Of a stretch of 8,873 bases of DNA, positions 1-6,699 are shown piece by piece (the stretch's first letter is position 1; each line of letters opens with the position of its first letter). Position numbers and translations under genes: made by a program. The notes under the pieces are model-generated. The model saw nothing but the letters and a program-made list of their open reading frames with translations, was not told the DNA's origin and searched no databases. This DNA comes from JBAYFX01 sp041666965 (GTDB taxonomy: Bacteria > Patescibacteriota > Microgenomatia > UBA12405), in the NCBI GenBank assembly GCA_041666965.1, contig JBAYFX010000036.1, forward strand, positions 1 to 8,873, in the 5' to 3' direction.

Positions 1-435
1 ATCTTAAACTCAGACATTAGAAATGTAACAAGAGATCACGTTGGTAGCCAAGTTGGGGCAGTTGTGGCTCACGATGCTTTGATGTTTATGGGAAAAGAGG
101 ATGCCAATAAAGTAATCGCTAGCATGCCAAAACTATTAGGAGATGAAGGCGGATATGTTTATCTAAATGCACTTGCCACTAGTAGTCCAATATATCGCCA
201 ACCTGACAGGTATGGAGCAATGGTGGTCGGAAATAACACACTGAAAGTTCGTGCCGGTTGTCACGGAGGAACTATTGAAAGTGGCTTTTTTGAATTTGGA
301 GAAATAATTGCCCGGTTAGCTCTCAGTGGAGGCGTAATAATTAATAGTGAAACAGTAGAAAGAGGTTTGGGTGGGCCTTTTGTCGATCATTTGGTTATCG
401 CCAGGTTCAGCCCGGACGCCTTAAGCAGGGATTGA
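1..435 (+). CDS. Unrecognised protein, 3' part only
   Basis: The frame is open from base 1 to the TGA at 433-435, giving 144 codons without a stop, so this is most likely the C-terminal part of a gene that begins left of the window. A GTG at 64-66 could be read as a start, but the 21 codons before it are equally protein-like (ILNSDIRNVTRDHVGSQVGA), and no -10 box or ribosome site precedes the GTG. The visible protein is soluble, with no membrane segment, is rich in glycine, and contains a stretch around GNNTLKVRAGCHGGTIESG followed by a hydrophobic helix-like segment (EIIARLALSGGVII). I do not recognise a family and assign no function. The 149 bp to the next gene are AT-rich and hold only a weak hairpin. 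Confidence 0.6.
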   Translation: MLNSDIRNVTRDHVGSQVGAVVAHDALMFMGKEDANKVIASMPKLLGDEGGYVYLNALATSSPIYRQPDRYGAMVVGNNTLKVRAGCHGGTIESGFFEFGEIIARLALSGGVIINSETVERGLGGPFVDHLVIARFSPDALSRD

Positions 436-468
436 TACAAATAATCTTTCAGTAAGATAATTAAGTGT

Positions 469-493
469 GACATAGAACTAATTTATGTCTTTA
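469..493 (+). terminator. Weak hairpin after the first gene
   Basis: GACATA (469-474) and TATGTC (484-489) form a 6-bp stem with a 9-nt loop, followed only by TTT. It lies 33 bp past the stop of the first gene. The stem is AT-rich and the T-run short, so termination here is a guess. Confidence 0.25.
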
Positions 494-570
494 AAACGAT
501 CAAGTATTTCAGCTTAAATAATTTTTCATTTTTATACTGAATTATAATTTCGAAAAAGCCATTGTACTGT

Positions 571-579
571 TGCTATAAT
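571..579 (+). promoter_or_regulatory. Extended -10 promoter of the aldehyde dehydrogenase gene
   Basis: TGcTATAAT is a perfect extended -10 element. It ends 5 nt before the ATG at 585, so transcription should begin at or next to the start codon and the mRNA would be leaderless. No clear -35 hexamer lies 16-18 bp upstream, which is usual for extended -10 promoters. A second TATAAT at 543-548 could serve as an alternative. Confidence 0.7.
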
Positions 580-584
580 TTCCC

Positions 585-1964
585 ATGACCAATAATGTAA
601 TTGTTTCCACCAATCCGTCCACCGCAGAAGTTTTAGGTCAAGTTCCTTTTTCGTCGCCCGAAGAAATCACTTCCAAAGTTAACCAGGCCCAACAGGCAAA
701 GATTTTATGGAAAGACTTAGGAGTTGAGGGCAGGCACACTTATTTAGCTAGAATTATTGAATTACTTACAGAAACTCAGGAAGAGCTGGCCACGCTCCAG
801 TCCCAAGAAATGGGCATGCCCATAACTGAGGCGAAAGTCGATGTTGAAGATGGTATTCGTTATTTCCAGTGGTATCTTGACCATGCCCCCGATTATTTAG
901 CTCCTCAAAAGACTTTTGAAAACGATGAAATTTATCACCAGGTATTTCACGAGCCTTACGGTGTTGCCGCCGTCATTACTCCTTGGAATTTTCCCATTTC
1001 CAACTTCGTTTGGGGGGTCGCCCAAAATCTAGCTGCCGGTAATGTGGTAGTTTTTAAGCACTCCGAGGAATGTCCCTTGTTTGGTAAAAAAATCGAAGAA
1101 ATTATATCTAAAGCAAACTTACCCGCTGGTGTCTTTTCCGAAGTTTATGGCAATGGCCAAGTCGGGGATTTTCTGGTTCATCAAAATATAGATTTAATTT
1201 GGTTTACCGGAAGTACTAAGGTTGGCCAGCTGCTTTACAAAGTTGCTGCTGATAAGTTTATTAAAGCCGTTTTTGAATTGGGCGGTTCGTCTCCCGGAAT
1301 CGTTTTTGCCGATGCGGACCTCGACCGGACTCTCGAGTCAATTTTCATGAATCGTTTTCTAAATTGCGGTCAGGTTTGCGATGGTCTCAAAAGACTAATT
1401 GTCCACCAGAGCCGGTTTGACCAAGTCGTCACCAAGCTTAAGCAGTTGATTCAAACCAAAAAGGTTGGCAACGCCCTCGATTCGGCTACAGATATTGGCC
1501 CACTTGTTGCCAAGCGCCAGCTAGACACTCTCCAAATACAGTTTCAGGATGCCCTCGACAAGGGTGCCAAAGTTGAAATTGGCGGTAAGGGCATACCCGG
1601 TCTCCCGGGCTTCTTTTTTGAGCCAACTATTTTAACCAACGTTACCCCCAGCATGTTAGTTTGGCAGGAAGAAGTCTTTGGCCCGGTTCTTCCCGTGGTT
1701 GCCTTCGATACTGAAGAAGAAGCTATAAAGCTAGCCAATGATACTCAATACGGCTTAGGCTCCTACATTTTTACTGAAGATAAACAACTAGCCACCAGAG
1801 TTGCTTCGAGAATAGAGGCCGGAATGGTGGGTATAAATAATGCTTATTATGGCCAGCCCTGCAGCCCCTTTGGCGGCCAAAAACTATCCGGCATGGGCCG
1901 GGATCATGGTGTCTTTGGCTTTCACGACTTAACCCAAATCAAAGTCGTGTCTTTCGAAAAATAG
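585..1964 (+). CDS. NAD(P)-dependent aldehyde dehydrogenase, succinate-semialdehyde dehydrogenase-like
   Basis: This 459-residue protein is a full-length member of the aldehyde dehydrogenase superfamily, which oxidises aldehydes to carboxylic acids using NAD(P)+. All landmarks are present: PWNFP at 133-137, the cofactor-binding lysine at about 158 (FKHS), the Rossmann motif GSTKVG at 209-214, the general-base glutamate E231 in ELGG, the catalytic cysteine C265 in GQVC, and EEVFGPV at 362-368. Length and the pattern N-P-S-T-A-E near the N-terminus resemble the short Sad/YneI-type succinate-semialdehyde dehydrogenases of about 460 residues, but the substrate cannot be read from the sequence. 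There is no signal peptide, so it should be cytosolic. The ATG at 585 directly follows an extended -10 box and no Shine-Dalgarno is present. The next gene starts 47 bp later with its own -10 box, so an operon is not required. Confidence 0.93.
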   Translation: MTNNVIVSTNPSTAEVLGQVPFSSPEEITSKVNQAQQAKILWKDLGVEGRHTYLARIIELLTETQEELATLQSQEMGMPITEAKVDVEDGIRYFQWYLDHAPDYLAPQKTFENDEIYHQVFHEPYGVAAVITPWNFPISNFVWGVAQNLAAGNVVVFKHSEECPLFGKKIEEIISKANLPAGVFSEVYGNGQVGDFLVHQNIDLIWFTGSTKVGQLLYKVAADKFIKAVFELGGSSPGIVFADADLDRTLESIFMNRFLNCGQVCDGLKRLIVHQSRFDQVVTKLKQLIQTKKVGNALDSATDIGPLVAKRQLDTLQIQFQDALDKGAKVEIGGKGIPGLPGFFFEPTILTNVTPSMLVWQEEVFGPVLPVVAFDTEEEAIKLANDTQYGLGSYIFTEDKQLATRVASRIEAGMVGINNAYYGQPCSPFGGQKLSGMGRDHGVFGFHDLTQIKVVSFEK

Positions 1965-1995
1965 TTCCATAAACGCTCCACTCGTAAAAGCAGTT

Positions 1996-2001
1996 TATAA
2001 T
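1996..2001 (+). promoter_or_regulatory. -10 box of the phosphotransferase gene
   Basis: TATAAT ends 10 nt before the ATG at 2012, predicting an mRNA leader of only about 3-4 nt. No convincing -35 element is seen. The AGG just before ATG is too close to act as a Shine-Dalgarno. Confidence 0.5.
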
Positions 2002-2011
2002 AAATCCAGGT

Positions 2012-3061
2012 ATGTTAGATCAACTCAAGGGTATTCCTAAAAGCATCGAGGCGTATTTGCTTGGTAACAAAAAAGAAGGTGAGTTGACTATCTCAGAAAA
2101 GCATCACCAATTACTTGTTGGACACGGATTAACGCCAATACAAACCCTTAGATTAGGCCGGTTTCACGATATTATCAGTCGCTCGTTGGCCGGAGCTGAT
2201 GTTGTTAAGTGTTCCGATAACGCAGGAAACATCTTAGTCGCTCATCTAACAGACGGCCTGGTTTCCGGGAAAACCTTAGCTTCCGAAGCAAGGATTTCTC
2301 AAGTAGTTGCCGGCACAGAGTTTGTTTCCGATACCGGCTGGACAGTAAAATTTCCGGAATCTGTGAGCTTGGCTAAAGCTAGTAAAAGTACTTTAACTGT
2401 TTACCCCTTTTATAGTGGCGACAACGGTGAGGCTTTCACTAAGGGGTATAGCGATGATGATCTGACTGCGGTTGGTGTTTCTGTTTTGACTGGAATGGAA
2501 GCCATGTACCACCAGCTTAATCCGGCACAAATAAAAATGTTAGAAGAAAATGGTCAAAAAATTCAACCGATTTTAACCGCCGCAAGATTTGCCGTTGGTC
2601 AGTGGTTAAAAATGAAAAGCGTTTTAACTGGCCAGGAAGTAAGCGGTTTGCTTCAAATGCACAAAAGTGGTAATCAACTTGCGGCACTTTCACCCCCGAG
2701 ATTAATTCACCACGATTTACATACATTTAATGTTGTTCCTAATCCGGAAACAAAAAATATCGTTGTGGTCGATCTGGCCATGCTCTCAACCGGTCAGTCC
2801 CATGCTGATTTTGGTAGATGGTTAACGTTTTTATTGATAGCTGATAGAAAAAAAGCCATGCTCCAACTTGAAGAAGAACTATTAAGCAATGGAGTCATAA
2901 CCCAAGAAGCCCTTCAATGTTCTAAGGCTGGGGCCTTGCTTGATTGGGGAAGAGAATTAACTGAGCGGCCAAAAGCCGAAGATCTGGTTACTACCCAAAG
3001 AGTTGAGGCGGGAAGGAGATTATGGAAAGAAGAGGTGGCTATGTTGTTAAGGAGAAATTAA
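2012..3061 (+). CDS. APH/choline-kinase-like phosphotransferase
   Basis: The 349-residue product carries the C-lobe signature of the aminoglycoside phosphotransferase/choline kinase fold. The Brenner-type catalytic loop HDLHTFN has the catalytic Asp at D235 and the metal-binding Asn at N240. It is followed by the metal-binding Asp D254 in VVVDLA and then HADFGRW at 264-270, which corresponds to the conserved Asp-rich helix after the metal site. The N-lobe (about 55-140) is divergent and I cannot place its ATP-binding lysine with confidence. Members of this family phosphorylate small molecules such as aminoglycosides, choline, sugars or homoserine; the substrate here is unknown and resistance should not be assumed. 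It has no signal peptide or membrane segment. It lies 47 bp after the aldehyde dehydrogenase gene on the same strand and is convergent with the GNAT-like gene, with 41 bp between stops. Confidence 0.82.
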   Translation: MLDQLKGIPKSIEAYLLGNKKEGELTISEKHHQLLVGHGLTPIQTLRLGRFHDIISRSLAGADVVKCSDNAGNILVAHLTDGLVSGKTLASEARISQVVAGTEFVSDTGWTVKFPESVSLAKASKSTLTVYPFYSGDNGEAFTKGYSDDDLTAVGVSVLTGMEAMYHQLNPAQIKMLEENGQKIQPILTAARFAVGQWLKMKSVLTGQEVSGLLQMHKSGNQLAALSPPRLIHHDLHTFNVVPNPETKNIVVVDLAMLSTGQSHADFGRWLTFLLIADRKKAMLQLEEELLSNGVITQEALQCSKAGALLDWGRELTERPKAEDLVTTQRVEAGRRLWKEEVAMLLRRN

Positions 3062-3102
3062 ACCAAGTAGTCCCAAAATCGTTCCACCCTGCTGGCTCTT
3101 AC

Positions 3103-3570
3103 TTAAACGGTTCTCCCATACATCTCTACCGTTACTCGGCAACCATCTTGATTACACATCGGATCGTCTCTCGCTTCGTCAGCCCAAGGATAAATCCTAA
3201 CTCTTTCCACGTTTACTCCTCCGCCTGTAAGTACTCTTGCCATTTTGAGATTAATAATAATATTCCGATCCGTAAATTCCAAAGCTTCCCTGGAATCTTC
3301 TACTTTTGTTAAAAGCCCTAAGTGGTGAAGGGCTGCTCTTGTATTTGGTTCAATTACGCAAGTTAGATACACCGGTTGATCAACACCTATCCTAGTTGCC
3401 ATCTCTCGAACTAACTTCTTTCCACAGCCAGCTTTTTTTGATTGAATGTCGTCTATAAGCCACCCGTCATTATGTTTAAAATAAGTTAAACTGGCGCTAC
3501 TCTCCAGGTCTCTGATGTAAAACGGTCCGTTAGGGGGACGATCAAGTTTGCATTCGCAATAATCATTCAT
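3103..3570 (-). CDS. GNAT-like N-acetyltransferase
   Basis: This 155-residue protein looks like a GNAT acetyltransferase, which transfers acetyl from acetyl-CoA to an amine. The pyrophosphate-binding motif A is seen as KKAGCGKKL (45-53), a K-x-x-G-x-G form, preceded by a strand (WLIDDIQ). A motif B-like stretch follows, with strand VYLTCVIEPN (67-76), the Asn at N76 and helix TRAALHHLGLL, matching the usual N-x-x-A-x-x-x-Y-x-x-x-G-F region. The tail from about residue 100 is not typical of the fold and has two cysteines. The start ATG (3570-3568) lies 12 nt after a TATAAT on the minus strand, and no Shine-Dalgarno is present. The substrate is unknown. A plus-strand open frame over the same DNA is an antisense shadow. 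Confidence 0.7.
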   Translation of the reverse strand: MNDYCECKLDRPPNGPFYIRDLESSASLTYFKHNDGWLIDDIQSKKAGCGKKLVREMATRIGVDQPVYLTCVIEPNTRAALHHLGLLTKVEDSREALEFTDRNIIINLKMARVLTGGGVNVERVRIYPWADEARDDPMCNQDGCRVTVEMYGRTV

Positions 3571-3582
3571 ACTTTCAAGTCA

Positions 3583-3588
3583 ATTATA
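3583..3588 (-). promoter_or_regulatory. -10 box of the GNAT-like gene
   Basis: On the minus strand TATAAT (read 3588 to 3583) lies 12 nt before the ATG at 3570, predicting a leader of about 5 nt. A matching -35 was not found. Confidence 0.5.
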
Positions 3589-3650
3589 TACCAGTGTTCT
3601 AAATTCGTTCCATTGTTCGGGGATAATGAATGGGTTGGGATTAAAAGTCT

Positions 3651-3690
3651 CTCCCTCCTTCGATGGGAGGGGTCAGGGGTGGGTTTTATT
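3651..3690 (+). repeat. Hairpin/G-run intergenic repeat, copy 1
   Basis: CCCTCC (3653-3658) pairs with GGAGGG (3666-3671), followed by G-runs: GGGAGGGG-TCA-GGGG-T-GGG (3665-3683) and then TTTTA. The four G-runs with loops of 1, 3 and 1 nt fit a canonical G-quadruplex motif. It is the first of about eight same-orientation copies in the window and the core is divergent from the others. Confidence 0.75.
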
Positions 3691-3697
3691 AATTTAT

Positions 3698-3741
3698 TTT
3701 CCCTTGCCCTTTTCAAGGGAAAGGGTAGGGTTAGGGTTTCT
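3698..3741 (+). repeat. Hairpin/G-run intergenic repeat, copy 2
   Basis: TTTCCCTTG (3698-3706) and CAAGGGAAA (3714-3722) form a perfect 9-bp stem with a 7-nt loop. The G-runs GGG-AAA-GGG-TA-GGG-TTA-GGG (3717-3736) follow, then TTTCTT. The tail ending in GGGTTTCTT is shared with the copies at 6041 and (less closely) 8261. It lies about 30 bp upstream of the putative fusA promoter. Confidence 0.75.
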
Positions 3742-3770
3742 TCCTCAACCTATGTAACTCTCTTAATCTG

Positions 3771-3779
3771 TGATATGAT
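3771..3779 (+). promoter_or_regulatory. Possible upstream fusA promoter (extended -10)
   Basis: TGaTATGAT fits an extended -10 element (5 of 6 in the hexamer). Transcription would begin near 3786, giving fusA an 84-nt leader that contains the hairpin at 3794-3818. No clear -35 is seen. The alternative is the TACTAT at 3860-3865, only 4 nt before the fusA ATG, which would make the mRNA leaderless. Confidence 0.45.
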
Positions 3780-3793
3780 AATTCACGTTTAAT

Positions 3794-3818
3794 ACGGGTG
3801 ATTAGTGCCCGTTTTTTT
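3794..3818 (+). terminator. Terminator-like hairpin in the fusA leader (possible attenuator)
   Basis: ACGGG (3794-3798) pairs with CCCGT (3808-3812) around a 9-nt loop and runs into a tract of seven T (3812-3818), the form of an intrinsic terminator on the plus strand. The nearest plus-strand gene upstream ends more than 700 bp away, and a possible promoter lies only about 15 bp upstream, so it would act either as an attenuator of fusA or as the end of a very short RNA. Confidence 0.55.
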
Positions 3819-3841
3819 AAAATTTAAAACAAATGCTCTAA

Positions 3842-3865
3842 AGTACCAGCGTACTAGGGTACTAT
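3842..3865 (+). promoter_or_regulatory. GTAC-iterated inverted repeat overlapping the fusA -10 region
   Basis: GTAC occurs at 3843, 3851 and 3859, exactly every 8 bp, as GTACCAGC GTACTAGG GTACTATT. The outer AGTACC (3842-3847) and GGTACT (3858-3863) are also inverted repeats. The block includes the -10-like TACTAT (3860-3865), 4 nt before the fusA ATG, so it could be an operator or an RNA hairpin near the start codon. Confidence 0.4.
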
Positions 3866-3869
3866 TTAT

Positions 3870-5972
3870 ATGGCCGAAGCCATCAAAACTACCAAAAACC
3901 GCGACGTTCCCGTCGAAAAAGTTAGAAACATTGGCATTATTGCCCACATTGATGGCGGTAAAACTACTACCACCGAGCGTCTTCTTTTTTATACTGGTAA
4001 AATCCACAAAATTGGATCTGTGGACGAGGGTACTACTACTACCGACACCATGGACCAGGAGCGTGAGCGGGGCATCACCATTCAGTCTGCTTGTATCACC
4101 ACCTATTTCAAAGACATTCGGATTAACATCATCGACACTCCCGGCCACGTCGATTTCACTGCCGAAGTCGAGCGCTCTCTTCGCGTTCTCGATGGCGCTA
4201 TCATGATTTTTGATGGTAATGCCGGAGTTCAGGCCCAATCCGAAACGGTCTGGCGTCAGGCCGACAAATATGGCGTTCCCCGTATTGCCTTTGTCAACAA
4301 AATGGACAAGGTTGGTGCCTCTTTTGCCTTAACTCTCGAAAGCATCCGTCAAAAACTCCGCGCCCCCATCATCCCCATGGTTCTCCCCATTGGTGAAGAG
4401 CATGAGTTCAAGGGTGTCATCGATCTTCTCTCCCAAAAAATGATTGTCTACGATAAAGACGAAGAAGGCATGGAGTTTTCTATAAAAGACATTTCACCAG
4501 AATATGCTGATGCTGTGGCCAAGGCCCGAGCCGAGATGATTGAAAAAATCGCCGGTGAGGACGAAGCTCTCATGGAGAAATTCTTAAGTGATCAACCTAT
4601 CACTGACGCCGAGCTCAAAGCCGCCCTCCGTCAGGCCACCATTCACCGCAAACTTTTCCCCGTATTCTGTGGCGCTGCCTGGCGCAACAAAGGTATTCAC
4701 CCGATTCTCGACGCCATTGTTGATTACTTACCCTCCCCCCTCGATGTTCCTCCCATGGAAGGTTTCGACGTCAATACCGGCGATAAAATCCTTCGCAAAC
4801 CTCTTAAGACCGAGCCTTTCTGCGGCCTTTTGTTCAAGGTCCAGTCCGATCCTCACGTTGGTACTCTCTCCTACGTCCGCGTTTACTCAGGCAGCATCAA
4901 AACCGGCGTTGAGGTCTACAACTCTACCAAACAAAAATCCGAACGCATCGGTCGTTTGCTACTAATGCACGCCGACAAGCGTGAAGGTATTGAAGAAGGG
5001 TTTGCCGGAGAAATCATTGCCTGTATTGGTCTTAAGGAATCCGTCACCGGTGATACTCTCTGTGATCGCAATGCTCCCATCTCCCTCTCGCCTATTCAGT
5101 TCCCCGAGCCCGTAATTTCACTAAGTATCGAGCCCGTCACCACTGACGACCAGGAAAAATTGTCCAATGCCTTAAACCGTTTGGCTACCGAAGATCCAAC
5201 TTTTAGGGTTTCCTACAATCATGAAACCGGTCAAACCATTATTGAAGGTATGGGCGAACTCTACCTCGAAATTATTGTCGACCGTCTTAAGCGTGAGTTT
5301 GGAGTCAACGTCAAAACCGGTGCTCCCCAGGTTGCTTACCGGGAAACCATTTCCGCCAATGCCGATGGTGAGGGTAAATACATTCACCAGTCCGGTGGTA
5401 GGGGTCAATACGGTCATGCCAAAATTAAAGTTGAGCCCAAGGGTAGGGGAGAAGGTGTCGAGTTTGTCAACGCCGTCAAAGGTGGTGCCATTCCTTCAAA
5501 CTTCATTCCCGCCATTGAAAAAGGGGTCCAAGAAACGCTCAAAAAGGGGATTATTGCTGGCTATCCGGCAACTGACATAAAAATCACTCTCTACGATGGA
5601 TCGTATCACGAAGTTGATAGCTCTGAAGCTGCCTTCAAGTTGGCTGGTGCTTATTCCATCAAAGACGCTTTTGTTAAAGCAACTCCCTTGATTCTCGAGC
5701 CCATCATGAAGCTCGAAGTGGCCACTCCTTCCGAGTTTTTGGGTACAGTCATAGGCGACCTTTCCGCCCGCCGCGGCCAGATTGGTGGAACTAATGAGTC
5801 TTTTGGATTCACCACTATTTTGGCAACAGTTCCTCTTGAGGCCATTCGAGGTTATGCTACTGTCATCCGGTCCTTAACTCAGGGTCGGGGATCTTTCTAC
5901 ATGGAGCCTTCTCACTACGATCCCGTTCCCCGAGATATCCAGGAAAAGCTGACCATCAAAACTCAAGCCTAG
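3870..5972 (+). CDS. fusA: Translation elongation factor G
   Basis: EF-G is the ribosomal translocase GTPase, and with ribosome recycling factor it also splits ribosomes. The 700-residue length is standard. G domain motifs are clear: P-loop AHIDGGKT at 25-32, switch region RGIT with the Mg-binding T70, DTPGH at 89-93, and NKMD at 143-146. Later domains follow in order, with domain IV marked by HQSGGRGQYGHAKIKVEP and GGAIPSNFIPAIEKG and the domain V end by YDPVPRDIQEKL. The P-loop has Gly at residue 29 where bacterial EF-G usually has Ala (AHIDAGKT). The TTDTMDQERERGITIQSA form of switch I resembles mitochondrial EFG1/spirochaete-type sequences as I recall them. The gene stands alone, without rpsL, rpsG or tuf beside it. 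There is no Shine-Dalgarno; the leader carries a possible attenuator. Codon use is richer in C at third positions than in the flanking accessory genes. Confidence 0.97.
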   Translation: MAEAIKTTKNRDVPVEKVRNIGIIAHIDGGKTTTTERLLFYTGKIHKIGSVDEGTTTTDTMDQERERGITIQSACITTYFKDIRINIIDTPGHVDFTAEVERSLRVLDGAIMIFDGNAGVQAQSETVWRQADKYGVPRIAFVNKMDKVGASFALTLESIRQKLRAPIIPMVLPIGEEHEFKGVIDLLSQKMIVYDKDEEGMEFSIKDISPEYADAVAKARAEMIEKIAGEDEALMEKFLSDQPITDAELKAALRQATIHRKLFPVFCGAAWRNKGIHPILDAIVDYLPSPLDVPPMEGFDVNTGDKILRKPLKTEPFCGLLFKVQSDPHVGTLSYVRVYSGSIKTGVEVYNSTKQKSERIGRLLLMHADKREGIEEGFAGEIIACIGLKESVTGDTLCDRNAPISLSPIQFPEPVISLSIEPVTTDDQEKLSNALNRLATEDPTFRVSYNHETGQTIIEGMGELYLEIIVDRLKREFGVNVKTGAPQVAYRETISANADGEGKYIHQSGGRGQYGHAKIKVEPKGRGEGVEFVNAVKGGAIPSNFIPAIEKGVQETLKKGIIAGYPATDIKITLYDGSYHEVDSSEAAFKLAGAYSIKDAFVKATPLILEPIMKLEVATPSEFLGTVIGDLSARRGQIGGTNESFGFTTILATVPLEAIRGYATVIRSLTQGRGSFYMEPSHYDPVPRDIQEKLTIKTQA

Positions 5973-5993
5973 TTTACCCTGAGTGATCGTTGG

Positions 5994-6031
5994 GTCATTC
6001 TGAGTCCGAAAGCTTTCGGACGAAGAATCTC
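5994..6031. repeat. Palindromic intergenic repeat, family 2, copy 1 (CATTCTGAG type)
   Basis: The core GTCCGAAAGCTTTCGGAC (6004-6021) is a perfect 18-bp palindrome. It is bracketed by GA (6002-6003) and GA (6022-6023), then by pairing arms ATTCT (5997-6001) and AGAAT (6024-6028). It lies 22 bp after the fusA stop and could also stop transcription or protect the 3' end, although no T-tract follows. Copy 2 is at 6700-6726. Confidence 0.8.
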
Positions 6032-6040
6032 ATCTGTTTC

Positions 6041-6090
6041 TTCCCCCTCCTTTTTCAAGGGAGGGGTAGGGGTGGGTTTAGGGTTTCTTA
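6041..6090 (+). repeat. Hairpin/G-run intergenic repeat, copy 3
   Basis: CCCCTCC (6044-6050) pairs with GGAGGGG (6060-6066). The G-rich side reads GGGAGGGG-TA-GGGG-T-GGG-TTTA-GGG (6059-6083), a strong G-quadruplex motif with loops of 1, 2 and 1 nt. The tail TAGGGGTGGGTTTA and the following TTTCTTAT are nearly identical to copy 6 at 8261. Confidence 0.85.
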
Positions 6091-6095
6091 TGGTG

Positions 6096-6127
6096 TAAAA
6101 TACAAATCATTATAGGTATTAACCAAA
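6096..6127 (+). promoter_or_regulatory. Conserved upstream block of the first 83-aa gene
   Basis: TGTAAAATA and, further on, ATTATAGGTATTAA (6109-6122) recur almost unchanged before the second 83-aa gene (8312-8341). TATTAA (6117-6122) is 11 nt from the ATG at 6134, exactly the spacing of the second copy, and is the best -10 candidate; TAAAAT or TTATAG are alternatives. No Shine-Dalgarno is present. Confidence 0.5.
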
Positions 6128-6133
6128 ACATAT

Positions 6134-6385
6134 ATGTCACCAAATCCAGAAGCAGAACCTAGAAATACTGGGGTTCCTACTCAGGCCGAAATTATAGATT
6201 TAATTGAGAGATTAAGTACTGATGACACAGTACTGAGTTTAGTGAACTCCGTAAAGGGATGGGGAATTGATGAATCCTTAAGAAATTCACGAGAAGCTAT
6301 TGATGCCCTTACTAGGATTCTTCCAATTCTCCCCGATACCCCAAACCCCGCGACGCCTGCCGGTGACCCTCCCCAAGTTCGTTAG
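6134..6385 (+). CDS. 83-residue small protein, paralogue A, with PPQVR tail
   Basis: I do not recognise the family. The protein is 83 residues, acidic, with no cysteine, signal peptide or membrane span. A proline-rich N-terminus (1-15) is followed by predicted helices at about 16-62 (TQAEIIDLIERL, REAIDALTRIL), a proline-rich linker and the tail AGDPPQVR. It aligns without gaps to the 83-residue product at 8353-8604, with 28 identical positions (34%), densest in TQxEI (16-20) and in the last eight residues. This pairing, together with the shared upstream region, makes both genes credible despite their size. The stop TAG overlaps the stop of the convergent minus-strand gene by 3 bp (4-bp gene overlap counted by coordinates). 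Function is unknown; the constant C-terminus could be a recognition tag. Confidence 0.72.
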   Translation: MSPNPEAEPRNTGVPTQAEIIDLIERLSTDDTVLSLVNSVKGWGIDESLRNSREAIDALTRILPILPDTPNPATPAGDPPQVR

Positions 6386-6666
6386 TCTTCTTCAGTTCCC
6401 TGTCTTTCTGAAATCTCTCTGTTTCCCGGGCACGCTGGTCCTAACCAAATAGGTGGGGTATTGAAAAAAATACTATCACCTTTGAAGCGGTATCTTAATG
6501 ATCCCTCAGGCTGACCGTTCGTATCTAAACAGCAAGTTAAACAGTCAGCAACCAAAGCACGATTTTTCATCAATTCGGGTTTGACTTGGGTTATAACTTT
6601 ATCAGCGTCGCACTTCTCACATACTTGTCCAAACGGTTTTTCCCCTTCAAACTTATGTACGAACAT
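6382..6666 (-). CDS. Cysteine-rich, zinc-ribbon-like small protein
   Basis: The 94-residue product has CxxC at 16-19 and CxxCC at 42-46 plus C79, the spacing expected of a small zinc ribbon or a structural metal site. It lacks a signal peptide and membrane segments, and the C-terminus is charged. I cannot name the family. The start ATG (6666-6664) follows an extended -10 element TGaTATATT with a 6-nt gap, so the mRNA should be leaderless. An AGGAGG occurs about 25 nt upstream, upstream of the predicted transcript start, and so cannot be a ribosome site. It is convergent with 83-aa gene A and the coding ends overlap. Confidence 0.6.
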   Translation of the reverse strand: MFVHKFEGEKPFGQVCEKCDADKVITQVKPELMKNRALVADCLTCCLDTNGQPEGSLRYRFKGDSIFFNTPPIWLGPACPGNREISERQGTEED

Positions 6667-6672
6667 ATACTT

Positions 6673-6681
6673 AATATATCA
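6673..6681 (-). promoter_or_regulatory. Extended -10 promoter of the cysteine-rich gene
   Basis: On the minus strand, TGaTATATT (6681 to 6673) ends 6 nt before the ATG at 6666, placing the likely transcription start on the start codon. Confidence 0.6.
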
Positions 6682-6699
6682 CAATTTGCCACCTCCTTA

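Noticed and set aside
1544..1738. Minus-strand frame inside the aldehyde dehydrogenase gene
   Set aside because: Antisense to conserved motif EEVFGPV; no promoter.
3022..3312. Plus-strand 96-codon frame preceded by a perfect GGAAGGAG 6 nt before ATG
   Set aside because: The ribosome-site match falls inside the phosphotransferase coding region, and the frame then runs antisense to the GNAT-like gene with unprotein-like composition. The other genes here do not use Shine-Dalgarno sites.
3717..3740. Telomere-like GGGTTAGGGTTT at copy 2
   Set aside because: Only two units occur and it is one variant of the G-run repeat tail; no chromosome end is implied.
3794..3830. Short leader-peptide frame GTG ATT AGT GCC within the fusA attenuator
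   Set aside because: It would start inside the terminator stem without ribosome site and has no regulatory codon run.
3789..4238. Minus-strand 149-codon frame opposite the start of fusA
   Set aside because: It is antisense to conserved fusA codons and its residues mirror the third-base C bias of fusA. Shadow frame.
4588..5580. Several plus and minus frames of 80-125 codons inside fusA
   Set aside because: All overlap EF-G domains in other frames, Ser/Pro/Thr-rich as expected of shadows.
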